A DNA stretch of 64,000 nucleotides from Pseudevernia furfuracea (Eukaryota > Ascomycota > Lecanoromycetes > Lecanorales > Parmeliaceae), in contig JAIUPT010000033.1 of NCBI GenBank assembly GCA_022315425.1, positions 1,984,001 to 2,048,000 on the forward strand. The letters are read 5' to 3'. A program made the translations under genes and the position numbers. The notes under the pieces were generated by a model. That model was not told where the DNA came from. It did no database searches and was given only the letters and a program-made list of their open reading frames with translations. Shown in pieces: positions 10,331 to 21,907 of the stretch. Position 1 is the stretch's first letter, and every line of letters begins with the position of its first letter.

Positions 10331-11431
10331 TCATTTCTTTGGCTCTTCCTTTTTCTCCTCCGGTTTTGGAATAGGCAGTTGGAACTGAAAAGAGTATTAG
10401 CAGGGCGATGTGGTATGTGTGTAGAGGCGTCGGGAGCTTTTGGTGCTGACGTACCTCCTCTGGCTTCCTGTCTTTGCCTGGGCCAACTTGCTACACATTC
10501 TGTTAGTGACGGCTCCGGTCTCTTCGTTGCCAATGTTAGACTTACCTCCCAGGCTTTTGAGTGTTAGCATGGGCAATATAAATTTGGCACGGAGGTCTTA
10601 CCTGCAGTCCCTCCCTCAAAGTTTCGGAATGCTTGCGTCAATTCCAATGGCTCCACTACAATCCTCTTCTTCTCCTCATCATATCGAATCTCTGTATAGC
10701 CCGTCAATGGGAAGTCTTTCCTCAATGGATGCCCATCGAATCCATAATCTGTCATTATTCTCCGCAGATCCGGATGCCCCACAAAGAAAACCCCAAACAA
10801 ATCATAGACCTCCCTCTCATACCAATTGGCACCATCATAGAGTGATGTAATACTCGGCACCGGCGTGGCTTCATCCGCGTAAGTCTTGACCCTTATTCTA
10901 GAGTTGTGCCTGACACTGAGGAGGTTGTAGACGACCTCAAATCTGTTGCTGCGTGTTGGATAGTCCACAGCTGTTATATCCGCTACCATCGTGTACTCGG
11001 CAGCGGTATGGTATTTGAGAAAGGACATGACAGGGATGACACCAGTCGGGGGGATGTAAATGGTGAGCTCGTCCTTCCATACCGAGAATTGCTGAATGAA
11101 TTTGGGCATGCATGAGAGGAGATATTGACCGTAGGTGTGGAGGCTCGCGGCTTTCTCTTGGTACTTGTCGGTTGGGTTCACAACTGGCGCATGTAGCTTT
11201 CCACCAGCTTCCAACATATATCAGCATGGCCTCATAACCAACATAAGTGATCAGACACTGACGAGGCCGCTGGGCATGCCGCAAGTTTGGCAGCTCATCT
11301 TGATTAGCTATCTCTTTAGCACGAATTGCAGTGCAGGTGAATTGACGAATGGTAGATAATCGAGGCGACTGCTTGACCACAAGTCGAGTGGTATTTCTGA
11401 TGGGCACCGCAGCACTCAGTCGTGCTGCCAT
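10331..11431 (-). CDS. NDUFS3: Complex I 30-kDa subunit (NDUFS3), mitochondrial
   Basis: Five exons: 11431-11263, 11207-10602, 10553-10546, 10490-10455 and 10384-10331, giving 290 residues. It is the NADH:ubiquinone oxidoreductase peripheral-arm subunit homologous to bacterial NuoC. The first ~40 residues are basic, hydroxylated and free of acids (MAARLSAAVPIRNTTRLVV), a mitochondrial presequence. The conserved core includes YG.YLLSCMPKFIQQFSVWKDELTIYI, VVYNLLSVRHNSRIRVKTYADE, GANWYEREVYDLFGVFF and the signature GHPDLRRIMTDYGFDGHPLRKDFPLTGY. The tail is spliced from three very small exons. The third exon is only 8 nt and, with the split codon before it, adds Ala-Trp-Glu, joining to QVGPGKDRKPEE. 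Stops are reached at once if it is skipped. It shares a 332-base divergent promoter with NOT4. Confidence 0.93.
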
Positions 11432-11763
11432 ATCTATTTAGCTGATTACGAGTTATGACAAACTTGCAAACGGGAAACAGTGATGCTAAAGTATATGCGG
11501 AGACCCAATGGCGATTAGTGCCCGAAACTAGCGCGGTGTGCTGAAGTTGCAACTTTCGACCTTGCCTCAGAGCCTCAGATCTATCACTTTCCGCCTCTAC
11601 TCCAACTATTACACTCCCTTCATTGTTTACAGCACGGAGCACGGTACTCAGGAGTCTTTCAATGTTATTCCTTTAATGACATCTTCATACCGTTACACTT
11701 GTTTAATACCTCATCCTCCGCTTCACACATTGCGCCCCCCTGACCCTCATCTACCCTTTCACC
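11432..11763. promoter_or_regulatory. Shared divergent promoter of NDUFS3 and NOT4
   Basis: The 332 bases between the two start codons hold no coding sequence. Both genes begin here and run apart, so the core promoters must lie inside. The NOT4-proximal 60 bases are C/T-rich (cctcatcctccgcttcacac), typical of fungal leaders. No specific factor site is claimed. Confidence 0.5.
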
Positions 11764-14515
11764 ATGGCAGGCCGTATTCAACAAGACGCCTTCATAGATG
11801 ACTCTGACGAATCATGGTCAGTTATACCTCTCTTTTCTGACCCACCAAACTTAAGGACCTTGAGCTGATGATTCAACACCTAGTCCTCTCTGTGTGGAGG
11901 AGTTCGACCTGTCGGACAAAAATTTCAGGCCATGCCCATGCGGCTACCAAGTATGTGGTAGAATCTTTTCTTCCCTCTAAATCGCCCCCCCTGTCGCAAA
12001 AATGCAGCTTTACATCAAGATCACTGTGCTGACCCTCTTTTCCCAAGGTATGCCAATTCTGCTACAACAATATCAAGAACCACATGAATGGCCTGTGCCC
12101 CGCATGTCGAAGACCTTACGATGACCAAAGTATTGAATGGAAAATCGTCAGTCCCGAAGAGTATGCTTGCTCCTATCCATCAAACCGATTCATTGTCTGA
12201 CCAGCTACTTTCCAGACAAAAGGCCGACATTGCGCTACAAGCAAGGAAGAAAGCTATGGCCCGGAAAAAAGAGAGCGAGCAGAGACAAGTCGAAACGCTA
12301 AACCGGAAAAACCTTGCAGGCATACGAGTCGTCCAGAAAAACCTTGTATATGTCGTTGGCCTCAGCCAGAAAAGCAGCGAGGAAGATTTTCTACGGACAC
12401 TGAGAGGCCCTCAGTACTTTGGGCAATACGGCAAGATCACAAAAATAGTTGTCAGCAAAGCAAAAGAGGGGCAGAACAACCCCAACCCCAACAATAACTC
12501 AATAGGTGTCTACGTTACTTTCGAAAGTAGAGAGGATGCTGCAAAGTGCATTGCTGCAGTGGACAACTCACAGAACGCGGAACGGACGCTGAGGTGAGTG
12601 AATCTCTCGGTTGCTTGCGGGAAAATTTCAAGACTAAACCGAGGCCAGGGCTCAATACGGCACGACCAAATACTGCTCTGCCTTCCTACGCAATGAGACT
12701 TGCGGCAATCGAAATTGCACCTTCCTTCACGAGACTGGGGAGGATAACGATAGTTTCAGCCGAGCGGACCTCTCCTCTATGAACGCCCTCTCCACACAGC
12801 GACCTGCTCAGCAGGCTTCATCAAGACCTAGCCAACAACCACAACAGCCACAGCCTCCACCTCAGCAAGCCCCACAGAGCATATCCGCAGCGTCACAAGC
12901 GGTCGCTCGTGATGAAGCAATGAGCCGAAGCGACAGTGGTGACGGATCTGCCCTTCCTTCATCGGCGAGCTGGGCTACGAAGAATGCACAAAATGAGAGT
13001 AGCAGATCAAGCAAACCCGCGAGCTTGGCAGCTTCCAGTCCAGTAATCACAAATTTAAGCGTCCCCGTACAGCCCGCAGAGATACGACAAGTTTCGTCCG
13101 AGCCTCCGCCTCCTGATCCGGCTTCGAACCCTCAAACCCAAGCTATCACGGTGCGGCCAGCTCCTCTTCGGCCAATTCACGCCCTAGAGCCTGCGATGAA
13201 GACCGTGATGACTTCCTCGTTCAAGTTCATTTTTGACCGATCAATCTACAGTGAGGATGACCTTAAAGAAATAGATGCGTATCCTCCTTTATTCGATGAC
13301 CGTGGCGGGCTCGTGCGCTATCTCATGGCAAAGGAGCAAGAGCAGGAACGTCAAAAGCAAGAAGAGGAGCGGAACGTTATAGGAGCAATGTCCGCGACGG
13401 AAGACGAAGAGGCCCCTGCAAGTGGGAGCTTACAACTAGGAGGGGAGCCGGAAACCCAGGACGAGCAGAGCGATAATTCTGGACGTATCAGTGCTCAACA
13501 ACGGAGTGCGATACAGCCTCCTTTTGGATCTTCAGGCAACTTCTCTTTTGGAGGATCAAACTTTCCAGCCAACAACGCAGCCAGCCTTACCCGGACTCTT
13601 ACCCCTCAACAGCAGCATCAGTTATCTCTCTTACGTTCACAAAGTCGCAATCAACAGAGCCCTGTAAACAACGGCCAATTCCAACAGGGTTATACCGCCA
13701 ACACTAGTCTACACCATCATCAACAATCCAACCCTTTCCAAATGCAGAACCAAGCTTTCAATACTGCGCAAGGACACGGCAGACAAGCCTCGCGTTATAC
13801 TTTTGCAAACGACTCTGCATCAGCCTCCACAACAGTGAAACCCGCGGCAAATCCCCAACTGATGGCCCAACAAGCCGCCATGATGCCTGGAAACCAGAAC
13901 AAGCACTTCCAAAACCAGCAACTCCAATCAAACGTTCACGGCAACCATTTCTATAGCGGTGTTCAGGGTCCACCCCCAGGCCTCAAATCTAGCGGCACGC
14001 CACCCATCAGTGGAGGCGGAATGTTTGGTCAAGGACATGGTTTTGCTAGTGCCATGGGCGGCAGTGCTAATTTCGGCGGCAATATTGGGGGAAAGAATAC
14101 CAACGACGATCTTATGCGTGAATTGTTGAGGACTCGGAACGGAAGTATCAATGGACAAGGCTCTGATATTGGAAAGCGTGAGTTCAAACTTCCTTTTACT
14201 CAACAACCCATGACCTCCGATGCCCCTGCCTCAAGCCTTCTCAGCTCGCTGTATGGGTCTCAAATTGGTGGCCATCACGGTTATCAAGATCATCACCTCC
14301 AAAAGCAGAAGAAGAAGGGGAAGAAGCACAGACATGCTAACACTTCCTCCTCTGGGGGAGGTGGTATAGTTGATCTTGCGGACCCGAGCATCTTACAAGC
14401 TAGAATGCACCACGGTGCTGCAGGGCAGGGGCAATTTGGCGCCCAAGGTCAAGGTGGGTACAATCCAAACAACATGCTATACGGAGGAGGCTACGGCGGC
14501 AGGTGGCAGCTGTAA
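11764..14515 (+). CDS. NOT4: CCR4-NOT subunit NOT4, RING E3 ubiquitin ligase
   Basis: Five exons: 11764-11816, 11884-11950, 12048-12160, 12216-12593 and 12649-14515, giving 825 residues as read. Residues 18-60 form the C4C4 RING typical of NOT4 (CPLC.EEFDLSD, then PCPCGYQVCQFC, then CPACRRPYDD). A basic linker leads to an RRM (about 118-203, LVYVVGL and GVYVTFES), then a CCCH finger at about 213-231 (YC.8C.4C.3H). The rest is Gln/Ser/Asn/Pro-rich. NOT4 is the ubiquitin ligase of the CCR4-NOT deadenylase complex and acts on stalled ribosomes and mRNA decay in cytoplasm and nucleus. It ends GGYGGRW plus two residues at 14515. Fungal NOT4 proteins known to me are often about 1,450-1,550 residues, so the long ORF 15082-16990 may be its C-terminus; no clean splice joins them. 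Confidence 0.9.
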
Positions 14516-15081
14516 TTGAGGCCTTTTATTACCACCCAAGGTCTTCTTCCTGATGGTTTTATTTTATGATAATGGCGCAATTTTCTTTTCGTGGTCATTT
14601 AGCGAGCATGGGCCCAAAGATAAAAAGAAAGCTGAGACTATGGCGTCTTCGGGAGTTGCACCAAAGCCGCGCATGATCTGGGAGAGCATCTACCAGCGAC
14701 ATCTTCTTTTCTATTCAAGGCATCACAGCAGGGCTGCGGTTGGTTACATGATACCACTACACCGTCGTTCTCATCGTGGCCAGCGTCATGTATGTAAGCT
14801 TCCCTTCCTTGACCTGATATCAGGCAGGAAAATATCAGTGTATTTTCTCACACGATCTTTGCCACATAGAACCTTCCGTTTCATAATGCCATGATGAGAT
14901 CGACGGTCGCCGCCTGTGTGAATAGGCACCACGATACTTCTAATGTACATCGAGCGTAATTCGATAGGCGCTTGGGGTCCATGCTTGTTTTGTCACTTGG
15001 ACTTTGTCTTTTCAACCTCTCGTTAACCCCAATTCACTTCACTCATCAATCTAAGAAATTCTCGCTGACTATCATCTGTCC
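14516..15081. other. Gap between NOT4 ORF and downstream low-complexity ORF
   Basis: This is either an intergenic region or the untranslated or intronic interval between two parts of NOT4. It has several stops in all plus frames. Good donor-like sequences occur at about 14789 (GTATGT) and a strong branch site plus acceptor (gctgac...tgtccag) ends at 15081. I could not find a start-containing exon with the right phase to feed that acceptor. Confidence 0.45.
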
Positions 15082-16990
15082 AGACTCGTTAAATCTTCCC
15101 TCTCGGAGGCAGGACTCAATCCAGCCGATAAACCGTCCGATCAAAGACGTGTCTTCCAATCCACCTGCAGGGGCTGCTTCTTCCAGCAAGCCTGTAGTTG
15201 AAATCATTCCAACTCAGACCCCAGTTCAACCAGGGCTGTCACTACCCCAAGACTTCCCGCCCTTGGTTGCACCGCAGCCTCCACCACCTACGCCTCCTCG
15301 CCTTCAGCGCAAAGTTACGACCAATCCAGCTATCAAGCCAGTCATCCCTGTTCTTCCAAATCCATCCTCAAAACCCACCTCCATGCAGAAAGACCCGCAA
15401 CCGAGCGAGAAGGCCGACAAGACAGAGCCTAGTATTCCTTCAGTGCCCGAAGCCAGCATGAAACCCAAGCCAAAGGAAGACGAAGCATTCTCAAGCTTGC
15501 CTGGGGCTAGGACTGCATCAAAAGCAATTGAATTCTCGCCTGCAAACTCTTCCAAGCCGGTGGACAAGAAATTGCGGCCTAGCAAGCTCGATATTACAGC
15601 AGCCAAGGATGCAACGAAGAAGGATCAAGAACCAACAGACGCTGCAGAAACAACAAGCGGCCCAGTGCCTTCTCAACCCCCTACTCCTGCCACAGCGGTT
15701 TCACAGGTATCTGCTTCATCTGCGACACGCCCAAACCAAACTCGAGCAATCCGAGTACCTCCTTTGCCAAAGGCCGAGATACGTCCAGCTTCACCTGCAA
15801 TAGCACCTACAATTACAAGCAGGCAAGCATCACGTCGGCCCAGTATTACCTCCATTGAACGGCCTGGCTCACCGGCTAGCGAGAAATTTTGGGACAACAT
15901 GTCTCTTGCGTCTACAACGTTTTCTCGGGCAAATTCGCCTCCTCCAAGTAAGGTCGGATCAGCACCGGTGAGACAATTCACGAAGAGTCAGCAAAAGAAA
16001 GAGAGACAAGCACGTGCAAAGCAGGCTGAAGAAGCTTCGAAAATCGAGGAGCCTCCTGCCAAGGTTGAGGAGCCAATGCAGGCACCTGTTATTGGAAGAA
16101 AGAAGAAGGCAAAGAAAGAAAAGACACAGGGTACTTCTGACTCTACGCCTACGGTCACACGACCGACATCTCCTGTGCCTAAAGAGGAAGAAGTAGTAGA
16201 GGAAAAAGCAGAGCCAGTCACACCAGTTAGAGAGGGTAAGAAGACATCCTCCAAGATTGTAGCAGACATCAAGGAGCCCGAAACGCCGTCAAGTCCCGCC
16301 ACTCCCGCTTCCAACGATCCGCAAAAAGCCTCACTCACAGCTGCGTCGATCTTTGCCAGTCTATTGAAATCCGGGGAGCTTAGTTCCACCGTGTCTGAGC
16401 TTTTCAAGAGTGTCCCGGGACTCAACCACCGTTTTGAAGGCCTTGAGCTTGATCTCGCTGTTGCGGATGATTCGATGGTTTCGGAAAGCCAGATGCACTC
16501 TCTAGACCAAGGCGAGGCCATCACTATCCAAAAAAGCCCAACCAACCATGTGGTCGTGCTTCCGGACCGCAGCGCTCTGCGTGGCTTGACTGCTGCCCAA
16601 GCAGGGCGCTATCTTGAACTGAGAAAGCAAGCTTTGGCTAACGGTGATGTACCGTCCAATCAAGCTCTCGCCGGTCTCGCGCCTGTTCTTCCACAAGTTA
16701 GTCTGCCGGTTGCACGATTTCCATCTCGGACTTCTTCGGAAGACCAGAAGCTGCCCAATCATTTTGCAGCCCCTACGTCAGGACCTACACCTCTTATCGC
16801 GAGTATGCAGAAGTATGGCGCTATGGAGGGACCTGGGGATGAGGGTTTCCTGAAGAGGATTCCGGGCATTGGTGTCGAGGGTGCCGAGCAGGCTTTGTCG
16901 CTTAGCAGGAAGGAGACGGAGGTTGTGGAGAAAAGGCTGAATGCGTTATTGAAGAAGAATAGAAGGTTGGTGTTTGGGAATGCGCACTAG
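15082..16990 (+). CDS. Ser/Pro/Thr-rich protein, possible NOT4 C-terminal part (5' end unresolved)
   Basis: The frame is open from 14960 to 16990; the part before 15082 looks non-coding, and a CTGAC branch site with CCAG acceptor marks 15082 as a likely exon start needing one upstream base. That leaves about 636 residues. The first 400 are Pro/Ser/Thr/Lys-rich with LSLPQDFPPL near the start and Lys/Glu-rich patches. The last 230 are better ordered and look conserved: TAASIFASLLKSGELSS, VVVLPDRSALRGLTAAQAGRYLELRKQA, LIASMQKYGAMEGPGDEGFLKRIPGIGVEGAEQAL, and an ending like EKRLNALLKKNRRLVF. Added to the 825 residues upstream, the total (about 1,460) would match fungal NOT4 lengths that I recall. 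It may alternatively be a separate gene with an unseen first exon. Confidence 0.6.
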
Positions 16991-17688
16991 GAGTCCAGCA
17001 TGTTGCAGGGAACATGAGTCTCTTCATGCGAAGCTTGTAAGTAAAGAGATGGAGCAGATGAAATAAGTGAATGATGAGGCGGGAAGGAGATCAATTCTCA
17101 TGATTGGTATCAGCATTGGTCGGCCGATCATAGGCATATCTTCAGGTTGGTCGAAAGAGGGAGATTTTTCTTGTGATGGCGATCAGCATAGACTTGGTAT
17201 CGCTGAGCTACAAAGTGCTTGTATTCTTAGTGCCTGTACCGCCCGTTTTGGAAAGGAAGGAAAGAGGAGGAATAATCTTGCGATGATTGATTGGTATCAC
17301 TCAGCATTGATAGCCTGATGGCGGCGAGCTCGGCGTGCTCGGCTACAAAGCGCTTGTATCGTCGGTGCTGAGCTCTCTACATGTGTGTTTTTTCCAACCT
17401 TGGCTACGCCCTGTCGATGAATTGGGCTTTTTTGTGTATACTATTGGTTTTCCTTCTCGTACATAGAGAATAGAGCGCGTGCTGCTTGCTCCCGTTTCGA
17501 CTCCCTGCTGGGGGAATTTCCATCCCGGTGAAACGGAGGAGGAAAACCTCGCGCTCGAAGTGGCGCCGATCCGAGGCGCCGACCGAAACATCAAAAAAGC
17601 TTTTTCGTGCGATCCACTACAACTTAGCAACTAGCACATCTATCGAAAGACTTATATTATCGCGATTATTATTCATAGTCGAAGCTTT
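16991..17688. other. Intergenic, 0.7 kb
   Basis: No gene is recognised. It contains two similar short segments (a gat-gattgg-tatca pattern followed by ctcggctacaaagcgcttgtat-like text near 17105-17225 and 17285-17360), suggesting an imperfect local duplication of roughly 60 bases. The last 100 bases are A/T-rich and adjoin the broken end of the monooxygenase relic. Confidence 0.45.
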
Positions 17689-18319
17689 TTAATAGAACTT
17701 GAAGTCGAGAAATTCGAAGACAGCAGTGACCGTATCATTATCTTTGGAAGGATTGATATTATAGAGACGTTTCCCATACTGCACGCCATCACACAATCAG
17801 CACTCCGCGGGCGACTGGATCACTCCCAAAGCTCCTCTCTTCTAATCACCTTCACATCAACCCCCTCAACGACGACCTCGGGGAAACTCGACTTTCTCAA
17901 TCTCAGCATATACGGCGTAGGTGATCGCATCAAAAGCTCCCCCGTCTCACCATTCGAAATCGGCAAAGCGCCCTTCTCGCTCGATAAGTTCGATTCATCA
18001 ACTCGTGCCGTCAAGATGGCTTCCCGGAGCCTTTCGGGAAGGCATGCCGACAATAGATCCTGCGCCAGTAGATACCAAAATTCCAGTCCCGGGGCGCCTA
18101 CATACGATTCTTGTTCGTAGACTGTGCAAGAAATGTCTAGCGTCTTAAGTCGTTGCGCGATGAGGAGGCCGACGGCGTCTGGTTTTCGCTGTCATTTGGT
18201 CGATGGTTTGGGGTTCTTCTAAGATGGGTTTGAGAAAACGTACCTGCTCCGATGATGAGGACATGGACTTTCGATTCGCCGTTCTCCTGGGCCATGTTGC
18301 ACTCAGGATGTGAGCCCAT
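17689..18319 (-). pseudogene. Truncated FAD-dependent monooxygenase relic
   Basis: Three exons join in frame: 18319-18244, 18178-17850 and 17778-17689, for only 164 residues. The N-terminus reads VHVLIIGA, then across the splice DAVGLLIAQRLKTLDISCTVYEQE, the Rossmann FAD-binding start of fungal PHBH-type monooxygenases. The middle (AQDLLSACLPERLREAI, NGETGELL, PTPYMLRLRKSSF, EGVDVKYGKRL) follows the order of those enzymes, then VTAVFE, after which the frame ends. Family members are about 400-500 residues; the DG motif, the GD motif of the second FAD-binding region and the whole substrate half are missing. The GxGxxG glycine at the splice is an Asp here. It reads as a 5' remnant of a lost gene; no partner cluster genes are nearby. 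Confidence 0.72.
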
Positions 18320-19026
18320 ATGGAAAACTAGGTCTGAGAAAAGTAGAGTTAAATTGAGAAGAGATAAAGATGAGATTACAGGACTTCAAGAGAATTACCA
18401 CTGACCGGCTTAGTGCGGAACAGACCAGCGTACATAAGGCTACAAGGCTTGGGCCGGTAGTCCGACAGATACATGCTTTATCGAATGACAGCCTTATTGA
18501 ATGATTGGACTCGCCAACAAAGTAGCCAATCGAAATATGTATTCCAGACCCACAGACTTGGGACGACCTCACCTTTTCGAATATCACCAGGCGCTGACAT
18601 GAGCCAGAAGTCGGATCACCCCACCACCGCATGCGCACCAGTCAGGAAGGCATATGCTTACGACAGAATGGTTCTCCATGCTGATGCGTATGCATCATTG
18701 CCCAGAGGACAGATCCAAAGTCTGCTGCATCTAATCGTGCCACGCACCTGCCTTCCGAATTCCGTTCCTGCTTCCTTCCTTCCTCGAGCATTAAGCCAAA
18801 GACTTGCCTACGCAGGAGCCATATCGCGAAGAAGGCGATGACGTGAAGTAAATCGGTGGCTGTTGAAGGTGCGGTCGAAAAGAAGGCGGTTGTTACCTCG
18901 ATTCTGATAACGCGCTAGACCAATCAGAGATGGCCACGTCTTCGCGGATTGCAGCAGTCGGCATGGACCGATCCGAAAAGCTGCATGAAGTACGCTGATC
19001 TGACTGGCTATTAAGGATAATCGACT
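18320..19026. other. Intergenic
   Basis: No gene is recognised. Short plus-strand frames near 18473-18841 have no motif or splice continuity. Confidence 0.4.
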
Positions 19027-19440
19027 CTACGTCAACACGCCCCAGCAACAATCATACCTGTAACAACCAAAGCAGCCACAGGCACGCCTTCCATAGCACC
19101 AACACCCCCAGTAAACGCAGCCATAGCCGCCGTCCGCGTCCCAGCCGACGACGAATCCCCCAGATTGCCAGTCCCTACCGTACTGAGCGTAAGACTCGCA
19201 TCGTACCCTCCCCTGTCGCCGTAGCCGCCGCACCACCTCCATTTTCAATCTGCGCGCTGTTGACAATATCCTAACTCGAAGCGATAGCAAGGTGCGAAGA
19301 AGCTAGACCATCGCTTCGAAAAGAAGTGTAGAGTGCAGCTGCGCCGAGCTCGTCGGAGAGAGAGCTGATGGCTACGGGCCTCGTCGACAAGGGTTCCCGT
19401 GTTCACTTTCTCCGGGCAGTTCGCCTAAGTTGATTCACAA
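19027..19440 (-). pseudogene. Possible decayed end of a GPI-anchored or secreted protein
   Basis: Read on the minus strand, one frame gives a Gly/Ala/Ser/Thr-rich stretch (TLSTVGTGNLGDSSSAGT) ending in a hydrophobic tail (VPVAALVVTGMIVAGAC) and a stop near 19027, which resembles a GPI-signal C-terminus. Upstream, another frame gives SLSDELGAAALYTSFRSDG followed by a stop and then IENGGGAAATATG. The pieces lie in two frames with at least one stop between them. It could be a last exon with misread splicing or a remnant; no start region was found. The call is weak. Confidence 0.25.
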
Positions 19441-20125
19441 TTATGCCCCTCTATGCATGACTTTTGCTGAATTCTCAGACGCCGCCTCATCGCAGTTCTG
19501 CATAATGCGGGGACCGATAGCTTATTGGGATCGGCTACTGAAACATCCGCTGACGATAGCTGAGTCTGTATCGGATTGCGAGCAGGCCGAGTATGCAGAT
19601 GTGTTGTTCCGGCATGCTACTTGCGATATGCGATATGTGTATCATTGTCATTGGAACGAGTCTTCCCGGCTAGCTTGGACGCTAGTATAGATGGGGACTT
19701 AGCGTACACAGGGCAAGACCACTTTAAGATTTCGCGTCAGCATCTTCTTACGACTGAATCCCTTCAAAAAAAGGTCTTGTGCCTCTGAAATAACGAGATT
19801 ATTGTAACTTGTTCGTATCTCAGATATGATCACCACGTCTCATTTTCCTGCTATTAGCTAGGTAGAGTAGTGCGATTAAATCGTTCAATTTCGCGAAGAC
19901 GGCTGTTTTTTTCCCCGAATAGGTGTTGCGAGTTGTTTGAACCAGCCAATAAGCCACAGCCTTTCGCAAAACGAAGCATAAACGTCAGCTCGAAAATTGG
20001 GGTCCTTATTTTGAGACACGGATATTTGGTATAAGATGAGCTCCAACTGCTCCAAAGGTAGGAACATGTTCACTGCTTCCTATCGCTTAGACGGTGCAAC
20101 TCTTCCATAGTCGGTACCTCCTCCC
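19441..20125. other. Intergenic, upstream of carboxylesterase
   Basis: No gene is recognised. The stretch is A/T-rich in its second half and presumably holds the esterase promoter. Confidence 0.4.
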
Positions 20126-21907
20126 ATGCACAATATGCGTTTTTTTGCTCCAATCTTTCTTTGCCTCTCAATCCGTCAAGCTGCAGCACAATCTCCGGCT
20201 TCGACATCAGCACCTCCCATGGTCACCGACCCTTCTACAGGTGTAACCTTCCAAGGAAACTTGTCATCTGGTGTTGAATCTTTCTATAACATCCGCTTTG
20301 GGGAAGACACCAGCGGACCCAATCGTTTTGCCCTCCCCAAAGCTTTCAAATACCCCCGAAAGACCGTCGTCAATGCATCCACATTCGGAGATACTTGTCC
20401 ACAAGCGATAACGACTGGTATCTTTGCAACCCCCAGCATAGGAATGTCCGAGGATTGTTTGACCCTTCGTCTCGACCGGCTGGGGAACACGACCGCAGAT
20501 GCTAAGCTTCCGGTCATGATCTTTCTGTTTGGCGGGGGCTTCACCAGCGGGACGATCTACGATGACAACTTCGACCCAACAGGCCTTCTGAAAACGGCAG
20601 AAGCAAACGGCTCGCCAGTCATCTTTGCTGCTCTCAAGTAAGTCCGCATCGCGTAACTTGCCGTCTTCTCTGTCTGACAGTCACTAAGCTACAGGCTCAA
20701 TATATTTGGCTTCGCGTCCACTCCTGCTCTCAACGACTCCCTCAATGCCGGGCTCTATGACCAACGACTGGGCATGAAATGGATCGAAGAAAACATTTAT
20801 CTTTTCGGGGGCGACGGTCACAACATTACCGTATTCGGCCAATCGGCAGGCGCGATAGCCATTGGCCACCACATTAACGCCTTTCCAGACGAGCCTATCT
20901 ATTTCCACCGCGCCATAATGGAATCGGGAGCCTCAACCACCAACGCCGGTACTACAGGCAACATCGACAACACCCACACCCAAGCCGTAGCGCAGCTGGT
21001 GAATTGCACCTCGCCAGACTCGGCAACACAGCTGGAATGCCTCCGAGCGGTGCCCCTTGCCACCCTACTCCCCATCGTCAGCAAGTACGAACTCAGTCTC
21101 AACCCCAACGCCCTTGCCATCTGGCAGCCCATCGCACCCAGCCACTTTATCCCCCGCGCCCCCTCCCAGCTCGTCAGATCCGGGCATTTCCACAAGAATA
21201 TCGACATTATCAACGGCTGGTGCGAGAACGACGGCTCCGTCTTCATCGAACCAACCATCTCCAACGAAACCGCCGTCATCGAAGCAGTAACCCACCCCGC
21301 AACCCTTGACGCCGCTACAGCCAGCGAGGCTCTATCCCTCTACCCGCTCTCATCGTTCGCCCCCGTGAAAGACGGCAACGACACCGCAACGTCTTATTTC
21401 TTTCAAGGGGCACAGATGTGGCGGGACTTTCAATTCGTATGCCCCGCCCTCCTCCTCGACCAAGCAATGGCGAATCACTCCAAAGCATCCACGAGCATGT
21501 ATCTCTACGCCATCAACACCACCCTCTACGGTCCCACTTTCCAACGGGCAAATGAGTCATACTACGGCGTCGCGCACGGGAGTGAAATCCCATTCGTTTT
21601 CGACACCGTCGCTGCCGGCATAGCGGCCTCCACAACCGCCCAACAGAAATTGGGAGGCGCAATTTCGGCGTCCTGGTCTGCGTTTGCGAACTCGGGAAAC
21701 GTGGATGCGGGCTCCGTGGCGCTGAAAGGGTGGACGGAGTCGTTTCAAAAGAACGGGAATGCGTATGAGGTTATGATTTTGGGAGGGCCGAGTGATGGGC
21801 TGGCTGAGATCAGTGCGGCGGGGCAGGGGGTGTTGGGGAGTGAGGAGTTGTATAAGAGATGTGCGTTTTGGAATTCGGAGACTGTGCTGATGCAGATGCA
21901 GGTTTGA
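20126..21907 (+). CDS. Secreted type-B carboxylesterase/lipase
   Basis: Two exons, 20126-20637 and 20695-21907, giving 574 residues. A signal peptide (MRFFAPIFLCLSIRQAAA, preceded by three extra residues) leads into the alpha/beta-hydrolase of the COesterase family. The oxyanion segment is FLFGGGFTSG (an HGGGF-like motif with Phe for His), followed by NIFGFAS and the nucleophile elbow FGQSAGA with Ser at residue 221. The catalytic His is in GVAHGSEIPFVF (residue 465); the acidic residue probably lies in or near CENDGSVF. N-glycosylation sequons are frequent. Such enzymes hydrolyse esters of lipids or plant compounds outside the cell. Length fits the family (about 550-580). Two possible start codons, four codons apart, are both compatible with secretion. 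Confidence 0.88.

Noticed and set aside
15304..16545. Minus-strand frames opposite the low-complexity ORF
   Set aside because: They overlap a long frame with a conserved-looking C-terminus and have no motif of their own.
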